A stretch of 64,000 bases of DNA from contig CP124529.1 of NCBI GenBank assembly GCA_029953615.1, forward strand, positions 3,658,501-3,722,500, read 5' to 3'. Below the pieces are notes generated by a model. That model was given only the letters and a program-made list of their open reading frames with translations, ran no database searches and was not told the DNA's origin. The DNA is from Pseudomonas putida (lineage in GTDB: Bacteria; Pseudomonadota; Gammaproteobacteria; Pseudomonadales; Pseudomonadaceae). The translations under genes and the position numbers were made by a program. Shown here in pieces: positions 53,962 to 63,267 of this stretch. Every line of letters starts with the position of its first letter. The first letter of the stretch is position 1.

Positions 53962-53990
53962 TTGCCAGTGTACGGAGCCGTCCGTAGAAT
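53962..53990 (+). promoter_or_regulatory. Sigma-70-type promoter of the first tRNA-Val/Asp unit
   Basis: TTGCCA, 17-bp spacer, TAGAAT, 20 bp before the tRNA. The GCGCGCCACACCGAG between is repeated in the second unit. Confidence 0.75.
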
Positions 53991-54010
53991 GCGCGCCACA
54001 CCGAGACGAA

Positions 54011-54087
54011 GGGTGAATTAGCTCAGCCGGGAGAGCATCTGCCTTACAAGCAGAGGGTCGGCGGTTCGATCCCGTCATCACCCACCA
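54011..54087 (+). tRNA. tRNA-Val (TAC), copy 1, with an extra base near the acceptor stem
   Basis: Anticodon loop CCTTACAAG with TAC, CCA encoded. Reads GGGTGAATTAGCTC where copy 2 reads GGGTGATTAGCTC: one extra A makes it 77 nt and leaves position 7 as A opposite A. Otherwise identical to copy 2. Confidence 0.9.
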
Positions 54088-54100
54088 CTCGATGTTTAGC

Positions 54101-54177
54101 GCAGCGGTAGTTCAGTCGGTTAGAATACCGGCCTGTCACGCCGGGGGTCGCGGGTTCGAGTCCCGTCCGCTGCGCCA
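54101..54177 (+). tRNA. tRNA-Asp (GTC), copy 1
   Basis: Acceptor GCAGCGG/CCGCTGC, anticodon GTC in CCTGTCACG, CCA encoded, 77 nt. 13 nt after tRNA-Val. Confidence 0.95.
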
Positions 54178-54222
54178 TATTTCACTTCCAGGGCCTACTG
54201 AACACCCGGGAGTAACAGAGAA

Positions 54223-54246
54223 AGCGACCTCATGGTCGCTTTTTTT
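54223..54246 (+). terminator. Terminator of the first tRNA unit
   Basis: AGCGACC-TCAT-GGTCGCT followed by T6. Confidence 0.9.
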
Positions 54247-54297
54247 GTGCCTGCGATTTGGTGTTTCAGCGAAATTTGCAAAAAGTTCGATAAGAGC

Positions 54298-54326
54298 TTG
54301 CCAGAGCGCCAAGTCGCCCGTAGAAT
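54298..54326 (+). promoter_or_regulatory. Sigma-70-type promoter of the second tRNA-Val/Asp unit
   Basis: TTGCCA, 17-bp spacer of different sequence, TAGAAT. The spacing is the same as in copy 1. Confidence 0.75.
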
Positions 54327-54347
54327 GCGCGCCACACCGAGAGACAT

Positions 54348-54423
54348 GGGTGATTAGCTCAGCCGGGAGAGCATCTGCCTTACAAGCAGAGGGTCGGCGG
54401 TTCGATCCCGTCATCACCCACCA
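54348..54423 (+). tRNA. tRNA-Val (TAC), copy 2
   Basis: Canonical 76-nt cloverleaf: acceptor GGGTGAT/ATCACCC, anticodon TAC, CCA encoded. Confidence 0.96.
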
Positions 54424-54436
54424 CTCGATGTTTAGC

Positions 54437-54513
54437 GCAGCGGTAGTTCAGTCGGTTAGAATACCGGCCTGTCACGCCGGGGGTCGCGGGTTCGAGTCCC
54501 GTCCGCTGCGCCA
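54437..54513 (+). tRNA. tRNA-Asp (GTC), copy 2
   Basis: Identical to copy 1, 77 nt, anticodon GTC. Confidence 0.96.
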
Positions 54514-54559
54514 TATTTCCGCTTCCAGGGCCTACTGAACACCCGGAAGTCACAGAGAA

Positions 54560-54583
54560 AGCGACCTTAGGGTCGCTTTTTTT
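54560..54583 (+). terminator. Terminator of the second tRNA unit
   Basis: AGCGACC-TTAG-GGTCGCT followed by a T tract. The loop differs from the first copy. Confidence 0.9.
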
Positions 54584-54627
54584 GTTTCTGCATTGAGCAA
54601 AAAACTATCTTCTATTGCCTGTCAGGG

Positions 54628-54733
54628 CCTCATCGCCGGCAAGCCAGCTCCCACCTCGACCGCGTTGATCTCAAGCCATGCGCTATCCCTGTGGGAGCTG
54701 GCTTGCCGGCGAATGGGCTGCAAAGCAGCCCCG
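54628..54733. repeat. REP pair (GCCGGCAAGCCAGC-type)
   Basis: ATCGCCGGCAAGCCAGCTCC and its inverted partner, followed by GGGCTGCAAAGCAGCCC. Confidence 0.9.
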
Positions 54734-54739
54734 GCAATC

Positions 54740-55516
54740 TCAGCGGCGATGCTCTTCTTCCCGCAACGTCAGCACTTCAAACCCATCCTCGGTCACCGCC
54801 ACCGTATGCTCCCACTGAGCCGACAAGCTGTGGTCACGGGTTATCACTGTCCAACCATCTTTCAAGGTGCGCGTCCCGCGCCCGCCCTGGTTGATCATCG
54901 GTTCGATGGTGAACACCATCCCCGGCTGCAACTTCAGGCCCATCCCGCGCTGGCCAATGTGCAGTACCTCCGGCCCTTCATGCATCTGCTGGCCAATGCC
55001 ATGCCCGCAATACTCACGCACGACGCTGTAGCCGGCCGCTTCTGCATGGGTCTGGATGGCATGGCCGACATCGCCCAGCGTTGCCCCGGGGCGTACCTGT
55101 TCGATGCCTTTCCATAGCGCGTCATAGGTGGTGTCGACCAGGCGCTGCGCCTCATTGCTGATCGGCCCGACGCTATACATCTTCGACGAGTCGGCGATAT
55201 AGCCGTTCTGTTCCAGGGTGATGTCGACGTTGATGATCGAGCCTTCCTTCAGCACTTCATCGACCTTGGGCATGCCATGGCACACCACATGGTCCACCGA
55301 GGTGTTGAGCGAATAGGGGAACCCGTACTGGCCCTTGCTCGCCGGGCGGGCCTTGAGCGTGCCGATGATGAACGCCTCGGCGCGGTCGTTGATCTGCATG
55401 GTGGTCACGCCAGGGCGGATGAAGCTGTCGAGGTCCGCGAACACCTGGGCCAGCAGCTGGCCGGCGCGGCGCATCAGGTCGAGTTGGGCGGGGGTCTTGA
55501 TAATCACCTGGGACAT
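54740..55516 (-). CDS. map: Type I methionine aminopeptidase
   Basis: Removes N-terminal methionine from new proteins, 258 aa. Metal-site sequences: [31 protein letters not shown] (two Asp), [14 protein letters not shown] (His), [11 protein letters not shown] (Glu) and [17 protein letters not shown] (Glu). Start [19 protein letters not shown] at 55516. The upstream in-frame extension is REP-derived and rejected. Probably a second MetAP, as the rpsB-linked one is expected elsewhere. Confidence 0.92.
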   Translation of the reverse strand: MSQVIIKTPAQLDLMRRAGQLLAQVFADLDSFIRPGVTTMQINDRAEAFIIGTLKARPASKGQYGFPYSLNTSVDHVVCHGMPKVDEVLKEGSIINVDITLEQNGYIADSSKMYSVGPISNEAQRLVDTTYDALWKGIEQVRPGATLGDVGHAIQTHAEAAGYSVVREYCGHGIGQQMHEGPEVLHIGQRGMGLKLQPGMVFTIEPMINQGGRGTRTLKDGWTVITRDHSLSAQWEHTVAVTEDGFEVLTLREEEHRR

Positions 55517-55600
55517 GGGGGAGTGCAGTGGCTCGTGCTGGAATGTGCCCCAGCATAGCGCCATGGGGTGTGGGGTTGCCATCGCATGGTGCACAGCCTG

Positions 55601-55704
55601 TACCGGCCACTTCGCGGGCACGCCCGCTCCCACAGGTACAGCACTGCCCTCAGGCCTTGCGATATCCCTGTGGGAGCGGGCATGCCCGCGAAAGGGCCGG
55701 CACA
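55601..55704. repeat. REP pair (GCGGGC-type)
   Basis: TACCGGCCACTTCGCGGGCACG and inverted GGGCATGCCCGCGAAAGG, directly upstream of the nasA promoter. Confidence 0.9.
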
Positions 55705-55706
55705 GC

Positions 55707-55722
55707 TGGCCCATTAATTGCT
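55707..55722 (+). promoter_or_regulatory. Sigma-54 promoter of nasA
   Basis: TGGCCCATTAATTGCT: GG and GC of the -24/-12 elements are separated by exactly 10 bp, and TTGCT matches the consensus. The expected start is near 55734, just before the leader hairpins. Implies NtrC control. Confidence 0.78.
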
Positions 55723-55738
55723 GATCTACCGCTACCCA

Positions 55739-55831
55739 GGGCTATCAACGTCGACAGCCCACAAAAACCTCACGACAAAGGCGCCGTGTTGCCCCGCTTG
55801 CCCAGCAAGCAGGGGCAGCCGGCGCCTTTTT
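55739..55831 (+). promoter_or_regulatory. ANTAR-type antitermination leader and terminator of nasA
   Basis: P1 hairpin 55739-55760 has hexaloop AACGTC. P2 hairpin 55771-55788 (CACGAC/GCCGTG) has hexaloop AAAGGC. Both have A at loop position 1 and G at 4, as NasR/NasT-type ANTAR proteins require. P2 shares AAAGGCGCC (55777-55785) with the terminator hairpin, whose other arm GGCGCCTTTTT is at 55821-55831, so the two folds exclude each other. Lies 24 nt before ATG. Confidence 0.85.
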
Positions 55832-55854
55832 GCGTTCCCTACAGGAGCCCGCCC

Positions 55855-58800
55855 ATGGTCAATAGCGAAGTGCGCAGCGTCTGCCCCTACTGCGGCGTCG
55901 GTTGCGGCATCGTCATGAGCGTTGCCGATGGCAAGGTCGGCAAGATCAGCGGCGACAAGCAGCACCCCAGCAACTTCGGCCGCCTGTGCACAAAAGGTCT
56001 CACCGCACACCTGCCGCTGACCGCCGCCGGGCGCATGGAAGATGCCTATGTGCGCCAGCAGCGCAGCCAGCAGCCAGCGCGAACCGGCATCGACCAGGCC
56101 ATCGCCGCCGCCGCTGCGCGCCTGCGCGGCATCATCGACCAGCACGGCCCCGACGCCGTGGCACTGTACGTGTCCGGGCAGATGTCGCTGGAGGCACAGT
56201 ACCTGGCCAACAAGCTGGCCAAGGGTTTTATCCGCACCCGCCACATCGAGTCCAACTCGCGCCTGTGCATGGCCAGTGCCGGCAGCGGCTACAAATTGTC
56301 GCTCGGCGCCGACGGCCCGCCCGGCAGCTACCAGGACTTCGAGCACGCCGATGTATTTCTGGTGATCGGCGCCAACATGGCCGACTGCCACCCGATCCTG
56401 TTCCTGCGGCTGCTCGACCGGGTCAAGGCGGGGGCCAAGCTGATCGTCGTTGACCCGCGGCGCAGTGCTACCGCCGACAAGGCCGACCTGTTCCTGCAGG
56501 TGCGCCCCGGCAGCGACCTGGCCCTGCTCAACGGCCTGCTGCACCTGCTGCTGCGTAACGGCCACACCGACCCCGGCTTCATCGCCCGCCACACCGAAGG
56601 CTGGGACGAACTGCCGGCCTTTCTCGATGCTTACACCCCTGACCGCGTGGCCGCTATCACCGGGCTGGCCGAGGCCGACCTCATCAGGGCTGCCGAATGG
56701 ATCGGCAGCGCCAGCAACTGGATGAGCTGCTGGACCATGGGCCTGAACCAGAGCATCCATGGCACCTGGCACACCAATGCAGTCTGCAACCTGCACCTGG
56801 CCACGGGCGCCATCTGCCGCCCCGGCAGCGGGCCGTTCTCGCTGACCGGCCAGCCCAATGCCATGGGCGGTCGCGAGATGGGCTACATGGGCCCCGGCCT
56901 GCCAGGCCAGCGCTCGGCGCTGGTGGCGCAAGACCGCGCCTTCGTCGAGCAGCAGTGGCAATTGGCGCCAGGCAGCCTGCGCAGCGAAGGCGGCGAGGGC
57001 ACGGTGGCGCTGTTCGAGCAGATGAAAAGCGGTGCGGTCAAGGCCTGCTGGGTCATCTGCAGCAACCCGGTGGCCAGTGTCGCCAACCGCCAGCAGGTGA
57101 TTGACGGCCTGCGCCAGGCCGAACTGGTGATTACCCAGGATGCCTTCCTCGACACCGAAACCAACCGTTACGCCGACATCCTCTTGCCGGCCGCACTGTG
57201 GGCCGAAGGCGAGGGCGTGATGATCAACAGCGAGCGCAACCTCACCCTGATGCCGCGCGCCGTCGAAGCGCCAGGGCAGAGCCTGCCTGACTGGCAGATC
57301 ATCGCCCGGGTCGCCTGCGCCATGGGCTACGCCGACGCCTTCGACTACCCCGATGCCGAAGCGGTATACGAGGAGATTCGCCGTTTCCATAACCCGGCCA
57401 CTGGCTACGACCTGCGGGGTATCGGCTATGCCGAACTGCGCGAGCAGCCGCGCCAGTGGCCCTGCGCCCCGGGCCGCGAAAACCCGCGCAGCCCGCTGCG
57501 CTACCGCAACGACGGCAGTAGCCAGGCGCTGTTGTACGACGCCCAGGGCGAATGCCCGGCGTTAGCCTTCCCGACCGCCAGCGGCAAGGCCCGCTTCTTC
57601 GCCCGGCCCTGGTTGCCGGCAGCGGAGATGCCGGATGCCGATTACCCCCTGGTGCTGAATACCGGACGCGTACAGCACCAGTGGCACACCCTGACCAAGA
57701 CCGGCAAGGTGCCGGCGCTGAACAAGCTCGAGCCTGGCCCCTTCGTGGAAATCCACCGCGACGATGCTGCCCGCCTGGGCATCGCTGAAAAGGACCAGGT
57801 TGCCATTCGCTCGCGCCGCGGGCAGGCCGTGCTGCCCGCGCGCATCAGTGACCGGGTAAAGCCGGGCAACTGCTTTGCCCCGTTCCACTGGAACGACCTG
57901 ATCGGCGAGCAACTGGCGATCAACGCCGTGACCTGCGATGCGGTCGACCCGCTGTCGCTGCAGCCGGCGTTCAAGCACTGTGCCGTGGCCCTTGAGAGGG
58001 TTGCAGGCGAGCGTATCGAAGCCGTTGATCTGAACACTGCCCTTCCGGAGCCAACCCGCATGCCCACCGCCACCCTGTCCCGTCTGCTTGGCCTGGACAC
58101 CTTGCCAGCCCCGGTACTGGCTGAGGAAGAGCGCCATTACCTGCAAGGTTTCCTGCTGGGGCTGGACCAGGCCCGCGCCGAGGGCGTGCCCTGCCTGCCG
58201 GCCAGTGCGCCGTTGGCTGCCAACCGCCGGCTGTTCGTCGATGGCTTGCTGGCCGGGCTGTTCGCCCAGCCGGCGGTACTGCCTGATCCGGCACTGGCGG
58301 CGCCACGGCACCAGGTTCTGTGGGCCTCGCAGACCGGCAACGGCGAGCTGCTGGCCGAACGCTGTGCCGAGCACCTGCGGGGCGCTGGCCTCGATGTACG
58401 GCTCAGTTGTATGGACGCGGTCAGCCCCCGTCAGTTGCAGGGCGCCGCCAGCGTGGTGCTGATCGCCAGCACCTTTGGCGATGGCGACGCGCCCGACAGC
58501 GCGGCGGCGTTCTGGCAGGCCTTGCAGGGCGAGGAGGGAGCCCACTGCGCCGAACTGCCTTTTGCCGTGCTGGCCCTGGGCGACTCCAGTTACGACCAGT
58601 TCTGCGGCTTTGGCCGAAAACTCGACCAGCGCCTGGCCGAGCTGGGGGGGAGGCGCCTGCTGCAGCGGGTGGACTGCGAACCGGACTTCGACGACGCCTT
58701 CGCCGCCTGGCTGGATGCGCTGCTGCCCACGCTAGGCAGCGCCGCGGCACGGCAACCGGTCACCGAGCCATTGCCAGTGGCGGCCTACGGCAAGCAACAA

Positions 58801-59880
58801 CCCTGGGCCGCAACGCTGCTGGAGAACCGCTTGCTCAACGGACCGGGTGCCAGCAAGGAAACCCGTCAACTGGTATTCGACCTGAGCGGCAGCGGCTTCA
58901 CCTATGCCGCAGGTGATGCCCTGGGCGTGTGGCCGCGTAACTGTCCGGCCCTGGTCGACGAACTGCTGGCGCTGATGCAGCTTGATGGCCAGACCCTGGT
59001 CGAACTGAAAGGGCTGCCGGCCATGCCGCTGACCGAAGCCCTGCAAGCGCACCTGGAGATCGCCAAGGTCACCACACAGCAGTTGCAGGCTTTCGCCGTC
59101 AATGCCCCGGACCTGCAGCGCCTGCTGCAGCCCGAGTGCAAGGTCGAGCTGCAGGACTGGTTGTGGGGCCGGCAACTGGCCGATGTGCTGTGCGCATTCC
59201 CCCAGCAACTGCCGCTGGCCAGCTGGCTGGAGCTGCTCAAGCCATTGCAGCCGCGCCTGTATTCGATCAGCTCCAGCCCGCTGGCGCACCCGCAGCAGGT
59301 GCACCTGACCGTTTCCACGGTGCGCTATGGCGCGCGCAAAGGGGTGTGTTCGAGCTTTCTTGCCGACCGTGCGCAGCCACTGAAGGTGGCCATCTTCCCG
59401 CAGGCGTCGAAGCACTTCCGCCTGCCCGAGGACGATAGCGTGCCGGTGATCATGGTCGGCCCCGGCACCGGCATCGCGCCGTTCAGGGCCTTCCTTGAAG
59501 AGCGAGAGGCACGTGGAGCGAAAGGGGATAACTGGCTGTTCTTTGGCGAGCAGTACGCGGCCACCGATTTCTATTACCGGGAGCAACTGCAGGCCTGGCA
59601 GGCGACAGGACACTTGCGCCTGGACACAGCGTTCTCGCGCGACCAGGCCGAGAAGGTCTACGTGCAGCAGCGCATGCTCGATCACGGCGCGCAGTTGTGG
59701 CAGTGGCTGGAGGCGGGCGCGTACTTCTATGTGTGTGGCGATGCGCAGCGCATGGCCAAGGATGTGGATGCGGCGTTGCGGGCCATCGTCGCCGAGCATG
59801 GCGGCATGGATGCAGCGGCGGCTGCGGCTTATGTCGAAGCGCTGGGCAAGGCCAGGCGCTATCGGCGGGATGTGTATTGA
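55855..59880 (+). CDS. nasA: Assimilatory nitrate reductase fused to a CysJ-like flavoprotein
   Basis: Cytoplasmic fusion of 1341 aa. Residues 1-735: molybdopterin oxidoreductase with [4Fe-4S] ligands Cys10, Cys13, Cys17, Cys45 (CPYCGVGCG...GRLCTKG) and probable Mo ligand Cys138 in [11 protein letters not shown]. Linker 740-810. Flavodoxin domain from about 817 ([14 protein letters not shown]), FAD domain ([18 protein letters not shown]) and NADP domain with [19 protein letters not shown] near 1198, ending RYRRDVY as in sulfite reductase CysJ. NADPH electrons would thus reach the Mo site in one chain. ATG 55855 has AGGAG upstream. Confidence 0.94.
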   Translation: MVNSEVRSVCPYCGVGCGIVMSVADGKVGKISGDKQHPSNFGRLCTKGLTAHLPLTAAGRMEDAYVRQQRSQQPARTGIDQAIAAAAARLRGIIDQHGPDAVALYVSGQMSLEAQYLANKLAKGFIRTRHIESNSRLCMASAGSGYKLSLGADGPPGSYQDFEHADVFLVIGANMADCHPILFLRLLDRVKAGAKLIVVDPRRSATADKADLFLQVRPGSDLALLNGLLHLLLRNGHTDPGFIARHTEGWDELPAFLDAYTPDRVAAITGLAEADLIRAAEWIGSASNWMSCWTMGLNQSIHGTWHTNAVCNLHLATGAICRPGSGPFSLTGQPNAMGGREMGYMGPGLPGQRSALVAQDRAFVEQQWQLAPGSLRSEGGEGTVALFEQMKSGAVKACWVICSNPVASVANRQQVIDGLRQAELVITQDAFLDTETNRYADILLPAALWAEGEGVMINSERNLTLMPRAVEAPGQSLPDWQIIARVACAMGYADAFDYPDAEAVYEEIRRFHNPATGYDLRGIGYAELREQPRQWPCAPGRENPRSPLRYRNDGSSQALLYDAQGECPALAFPTASGKARFFARPWLPAAEMPDADYPLVLNTGRVQHQWHTLTKTGKVPALNKLEPGPFVEIHRDDAARLGIAEKDQVAIRSRRGQAVLPARISDRVKPGNCFAPFHWNDLIGEQLAINAVTCDAVDPLSLQPAFKHCAVALERVAGERIEAVDLNTALPEPTRMPTATLSRLLGLDTLPAPVLAEEERHYLQGFLLGLDQARAEGVPCLPASAPLAANRRLFVDGLLAGLFAQPAVLPDPALAAPRHQVLWASQTGNGELLAERCAEHLRGAGLDVRLSCMDAVSPRQLQGAASVVLIASTFGDGDAPDSAAAFWQALQGEEGAHCAELPFAVLALGDSSYDQFCGFGRKLDQRLAELGGRRLLQRVDCEPDFDDAFAAWLDALLPTLGSAAARQPVTEPLPVAAYGKQQPWAATLLENRLLNGPGASKETRQLVFDLSGSGFTYAAGDALGVWPRNCPALVDELLALMQLDGQTLVELKGLPAMPLTEALQAHLEIAKVTTQQLQAFAVNAPDLQRLLQPECKVELQDWLWGRQLADVLCAFPQQLPLASWLELLKPLQPRLYSISSSPLAHPQQVHLTVSTVRYGARKGVCSSFLADRAQPLKVAIFPQASKHFRLPEDDSVPVIMVGPGTGIAPFRAFLEEREARGAKGDNWLFFGEQYAATDFYYREQLQAWQATGHLRLDTAFSRDQAEKVYVQQRMLDHGAQLWQWLEAGAYFYVCGDAQRMAKDVDAALRAIVAEHGGMDAAAAAAYVEALGKARRYRRDVY

Positions 59881-59929
59881 TGTGCACCAGGACGGGGAGT
59901 GATGCACTTGGAATGTGCATTTGCTGTGC

Positions 59930-60032
59930 TGGCCTCTTCGCGGGCATGCCCGCTCCCACAGGTACTGCACAGGCCTGAATAAACGTGGAGAACCCTGTGG
60001 GAGCGGGCGTGCCCGCGAAGAGGCCGGCACAG
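59930..60032. repeat. REP pair (GCGGGC-type)
   Basis: GGCCTCTTCGCGGGCATGCC and inverted GGGCGTGCCCGCGAAGAGG, between nasA and the nirB promoter. Confidence 0.9.
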
Positions 60033-60042
60033 GAAACAGGGT

Positions 60043-60058
60043 TGGCACACTCCCTGCT
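60043..60058 (+). promoter_or_regulatory. Sigma-54 promoter of nirBD
   Basis: TGGCACACTCCCTGCT: GG-N10-GC spacing is exact and TGGCAC matches the consensus. Transcription would start near 60070. Confidence 0.78.
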
Positions 60059-60083
60059 TTACCCCAGCTACAACAAAGCCCAC

Positions 60084-60169
60084 TGATCAACGGCGATCAA
60101 CCCGGGCCCCCTACCGTGATGAATACAGGCAAAGGCGCCTGGAGCTTCGGCTCCAGGCGCTTTTTTTTT
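60084..60169 (+). promoter_or_regulatory. ANTAR-type antitermination leader and terminator of nirBD
   Basis: P1 hairpin TGATC-AACGGC-GATCA (60084-60099). P2 hairpin CAGGC-AAAGGC-GCCTG (60126-60141). Both are perfect 5-bp stems with hexaloops having A1 and G4. P2 overlaps the terminator stem GCGCCTGGAGC-TTCG-GCTCCAGGCGC (60135-60160) followed by nine T, so the structures are exclusive. Same P2 loop as the nasA leader. Confidence 0.9.
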
Positions 60170-60185
60170 GATCGAGGATCGGCTT

Positions 60186-62738
60186 ATGAAGGCAACAGCG
60201 AGCAGCGGGCAACGAGAGCGACTGGTCATCGTCGGCAACGGCATGGTCGGCCACCATTGCGTCGAACAACTGGTCAGCCGCGGCGCCTTGCAGCGCTTCG
60301 AAGTGCATGTGTTCGGCGAAGAGCGCCAGCGTGCCTACGACCGCGTGCACCTGTCCGAGTACTTCGGCGGCAGCTGTGCCGAAACCCTGGCCCTGTGCGG
60401 GCAGGACTTCTACGGCGCCAACGGTGTGCACCTGCACCTCGGTGAAGCGGTGCTGGAAATCGACCGTGAGCGCTTTGAAGTGGTCACTGCCGAGGGGCGC
60501 TACGGTTACGACCAACTGGTGCTGGCCACAGGTTCCTACCCCTTCGTGCCACCGATCGAAGGCTCCAGCGGCAATGCCCGCCTGGTCTACCGCACCCTCG
60601 ACGACCTCGATGCCATCCGCGCTGCCGCAGCCAGTGCCCGCCGTGGTGTGGTCGTGGGCGGTGGCCTGCTCGGCCTGGAAGCGGCCAACGCGCTCAAGTC
60701 GCTGGGCCTGGAAGCCCACGTGGTGGAATTCGCCCCACGGCTGATGCCGGTGCAGCTGGACGGCGAGGGCGGTGCCGCGCTCAAGGCACAGATCGAAGCG
60801 CTGGGTGTTGGCGTGCATCTGTCGCGCGCCACCCAGTCGATCAGTGAGGGTGAAGACTACCGCTACCGCATGAACTTCGATGGCGGCGAGCACCTGGAAA
60901 CCGACCTGATCGTGTTCTCTGCGGGTATTCGCCCGCAGGATGCCCTGGGCCGTGCCTGTGGCCTGGACATCGCCGCGCGTGGCGGCGTGGTGATCGACAA
61001 CCACTGCCGCAGCAGCGACCCACGCATCTTCGCCATCGGCGAGTGTGCCTCGTGGAACGGCAGTGTGTTCGGCCTGGTCGCCCCAGGCTACAGCATGGCG
61101 CGCAACCTGGCAGCATTGCTGATGGGTGAAACCGCTGGCGAATTCACCGGTGCCGACATGTCGACCAAGCTCAAGTTGCTGGGTGTGGATGTCGGCTCCA
61201 TCGGCGATGCCCATGGCGCCACCCCGGGCGCACGCAGCTACCGCTTCATCGACGAAGCCAACAGCGCCTACCGCCGGCTGGTGGTGGACGCCAGCGGCAA
61301 GCGCGTGCTCGGTGCGGTGCTGGTTGGCGACAACAGCTACTACGACACCCTGCTGCAATACGCCCAGAACGGCATTGCCCTGCCGGCCGACCCGGCGGCA
61401 CTTATCCTGCCGCAAGGCGGCGGGGCACCGGCCCTGGGTGCTGATGCGCTGCCCGACAGCGCGACCATCTGCTCGTGCCACAACGTCAGCAAGGGTGCGG
61501 TCTGCGCCGCCATCGACAGCGGCTGCGGCGACCTTGCCGCAGTCAAGGGCTGCACCAAGGCGGCCACCGGTTGTGGTGGCTGCGCGGCCCTGCTCAAGCA
61601 GGTGTTCGAGCACGAACTGACCGCCCGTGGCGTGGCGGTGGACAAGCGCCTGTGCGAGCACTTCGCCTACACCCGCCAAGAGCTGTACGGGCTGGTGCGG
61701 GTGGAGGGTATCCGCACCTTCAATGAACTGCTCGAACGCCACGGCAAGGGCCACGTTGGCTGCGACATCTGCAAGCCGGCGGTGGGCAGTATCCTCGCCT
61801 CGTGCTGGAACCAGCCGATCATGGACCCGGCGCTGGTGCCGCTGCAGGACACCAACGACACCTTCATGGCCAACATGCAGAAGAACGGCACCTACTCGGT
61901 GGTGCCGCGCATCCCCGGTGGTGAAATCACCCCCGACAAGCTCATCGTGATAGGCCAGGTTGCGAAAAAGTACGACCTGTACACCAAGATCACCGGGGGC
62001 CAGCGCATCGACCTGTTCGGCGCCCAGTTGCACGAGCTGCCGCTGATCTGGGGCGAGCTGATCGAGGCCGGCTTCGAAACCGGCCATGCCTACGGCAAGT
62101 CGACCCGCACGGTCAAATCATGCGTCGGCAGTACCTGGTGCCGATACGGAGTGCAGGACAGCGTCGGCATGGCCCTGCGCCTGGAAGACCGCTACAAAGG
62201 CCTGCGCAGCCCGCACAAGCTCAAGTTCGCCGTGTCTGGCTGCACCCGCGAATGTGCCGAGGCACAGAGCAAGGACATCGGCGTGATCGCTACCGACAAG
62301 GGCTGGAACCTGTACGTGTGTGGCAACGGCGGCATGCGCCCGCGGCACGCCGAACTGTTTGCCACCGACCTGGACGACGAAACCCTGGTGCGCCTGATCG
62401 ACCGCGTGCTGATGTTCTACATCCGCACCGCCGACAAGCTGCAGCGCACCTCGGTGTGGCGCGAGAACCTGGAAGGCGGGCTGGACTACCTGAAGCAGGT
62501 GGTCATCGATGACAGCCTGGGCCTGGCCAGCGAGCTGGAAGCGCAGATGCAGCATGTGGTCGACCAGTATGAATGCGAATGGGCCAACGCCCTCGGCGAC
62601 CCCGAGAAGCTCAAGCGCTTCCGTACTTTCGTCAACGACCGCCGCGCCGACCCGGACGTGCACTTCGTGCGCGAACGCGAACAGCGCCGGCCTGCTGCGC
62701 CGCTGCACCTGATCCCAACCGTCGAGGAGGCTGTCTGA
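60186..62738 (+). CDS. nirB: Assimilatory nitrite reductase large subunit
   Basis: NAD(P)H-dependent siroheme nitrite reductase, 850 aa, reducing nitrite to ammonium. N-terminal FAD/NAD Rossmann domains (LVIVGNGMVGHHCVEQL; GVVVGGGLLGLEAANAL), a BFD-like [2Fe-2S] domain (ICSCHNVSKG...GCGGCAALLKQV), then the siroheme/[4Fe-4S] domain with KSCVGSTWCRYG and VSGCTRECAEAQ. ATG 60186 follows the leader terminator by 16 nt. Confidence 0.95.
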   Translation: MKATASSGQRERLVIVGNGMVGHHCVEQLVSRGALQRFEVHVFGEERQRAYDRVHLSEYFGGSCAETLALCGQDFYGANGVHLHLGEAVLEIDRERFEVVTAEGRYGYDQLVLATGSYPFVPPIEGSSGNARLVYRTLDDLDAIRAAAASARRGVVVGGGLLGLEAANALKSLGLEAHVVEFAPRLMPVQLDGEGGAALKAQIEALGVGVHLSRATQSISEGEDYRYRMNFDGGEHLETDLIVFSAGIRPQDALGRACGLDIAARGGVVIDNHCRSSDPRIFAIGECASWNGSVFGLVAPGYSMARNLAALLMGETAGEFTGADMSTKLKLLGVDVGSIGDAHGATPGARSYRFIDEANSAYRRLVVDASGKRVLGAVLVGDNSYYDTLLQYAQNGIALPADPAALILPQGGGAPALGADALPDSATICSCHNVSKGAVCAAIDSGCGDLAAVKGCTKAATGCGGCAALLKQVFEHELTARGVAVDKRLCEHFAYTRQELYGLVRVEGIRTFNELLERHGKGHVGCDICKPAVGSILASCWNQPIMDPALVPLQDTNDTFMANMQKNGTYSVVPRIPGGEITPDKLIVIGQVAKKYDLYTKITGGQRIDLFGAQLHELPLIWGELIEAGFETGHAYGKSTRTVKSCVGSTWCRYGVQDSVGMALRLEDRYKGLRSPHKLKFAVSGCTRECAEAQSKDIGVIATDKGWNLYVCGNGGMRPRHAELFATDLDDETLVRLIDRVLMFYIRTADKLQRTSVWRENLEGGLDYLKQVVIDDSLGLASELEAQMQHVVDQYECEWANALGDPEKLKRFRTFVNDRRADPDVHFVREREQRRPAAPLHLIPTVEEAV

Positions 62739-63100
62739 TGAACCTGTCCAATGCTGCTGTGAAAACCCACGAGAACTGGCAGGCCGTGTGCCAGGCGGAT
62801 GACCTGGTGGCGGATTCCGGGGTGGTGGTGTGGTTCGACGGTGCCCAGGTGGCGCTGTTCTACCTGCCGGGGCAGGCGCAACCGCTATACGCGGTGGACA
62901 ACCGCGACCCGCGCTCCGGCGCCAACATAATCGGCCGCGGGCTGGTGGGCAGTGTGCAGGGCGAACTGGTGGTGGCGGCGCCGTTGTACAAGCAGCACTT
63001 CAGCCTGCAGAGTGGGGAATGCCTGGAGGATAGCGGGCAGCGACTGCGGGTGTGGCCGGTACGCTTGAACGGGGAGGCGGTGGAGCTGGCTGTGGCCTGA
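62738..63100 (+). CDS. nirD: Nitrite reductase small subunit
   Basis: Rieske-like subunit of 120 aa: WQAVCQADDLVADSGVVVWF and QPLYAVDNRDPRSGANIIGRGLVG. As in other NirD proteins, the usual Rieske Cys/His ligands are absent, so it does not bind a cluster. Start overlaps the nirB stop by one base (TGATG). Acts with NirB. Confidence 0.94.
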   Translation: MNLSNAAVKTHENWQAVCQADDLVADSGVVVWFDGAQVALFYLPGQAQPLYAVDNRDPRSGANIIGRGLVGSVQGELVVAAPLYKQHFSLQSGECLEDSGQRLRVWPVRLNGEAVELAVA

Positions 63101-63118
63101 TATCCATCTGCCGTTTGT

Positions 63119-63223
63119 ACCGGCCTCTTCGCGGGCACGCCCGCTCCCACAGGTACTGCACATGTCTTGAGAACCGTGCAGATCCCTGTGGGAGCGGGCG
63201 TGCCCGCGAAAGGGCCGGTGCAG
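63119..63223. repeat. REP pair (GCGGGC-type)
   Basis: ACCGGCCTCTTCGCGGGCACG and inverted GGGCGTGCCCGCGAAAGG, after nirD. Confidence 0.9.
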
Positions 63224-63267
63224 GCCACCTGCATAATCAGCCCCGACAATGCGGTAAGCTTGAGCCC

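Noticed and set aside
54092..54538. Open frame across the tRNA cluster with an internal repeat
   Set aside because: The repeated peptide arises only because the tRNA cassette is duplicated; it lies entirely over tRNAs and terminators.
53962..54583. Genomic island inserted at a tRNA gene
   Set aside because: No integrase, direct att repeat or foreign genes adjoin the tRNAs; a plain tandem duplication explains the pattern.
55528..55854. N-terminal extension of the nitrate reductase by 109 codons
   Set aside because: It would translate a REP pair, the sigma-54 promoter and the leader terminator. ATG 55855 has AGGAG and places the iron-sulfur motif at residue 10.
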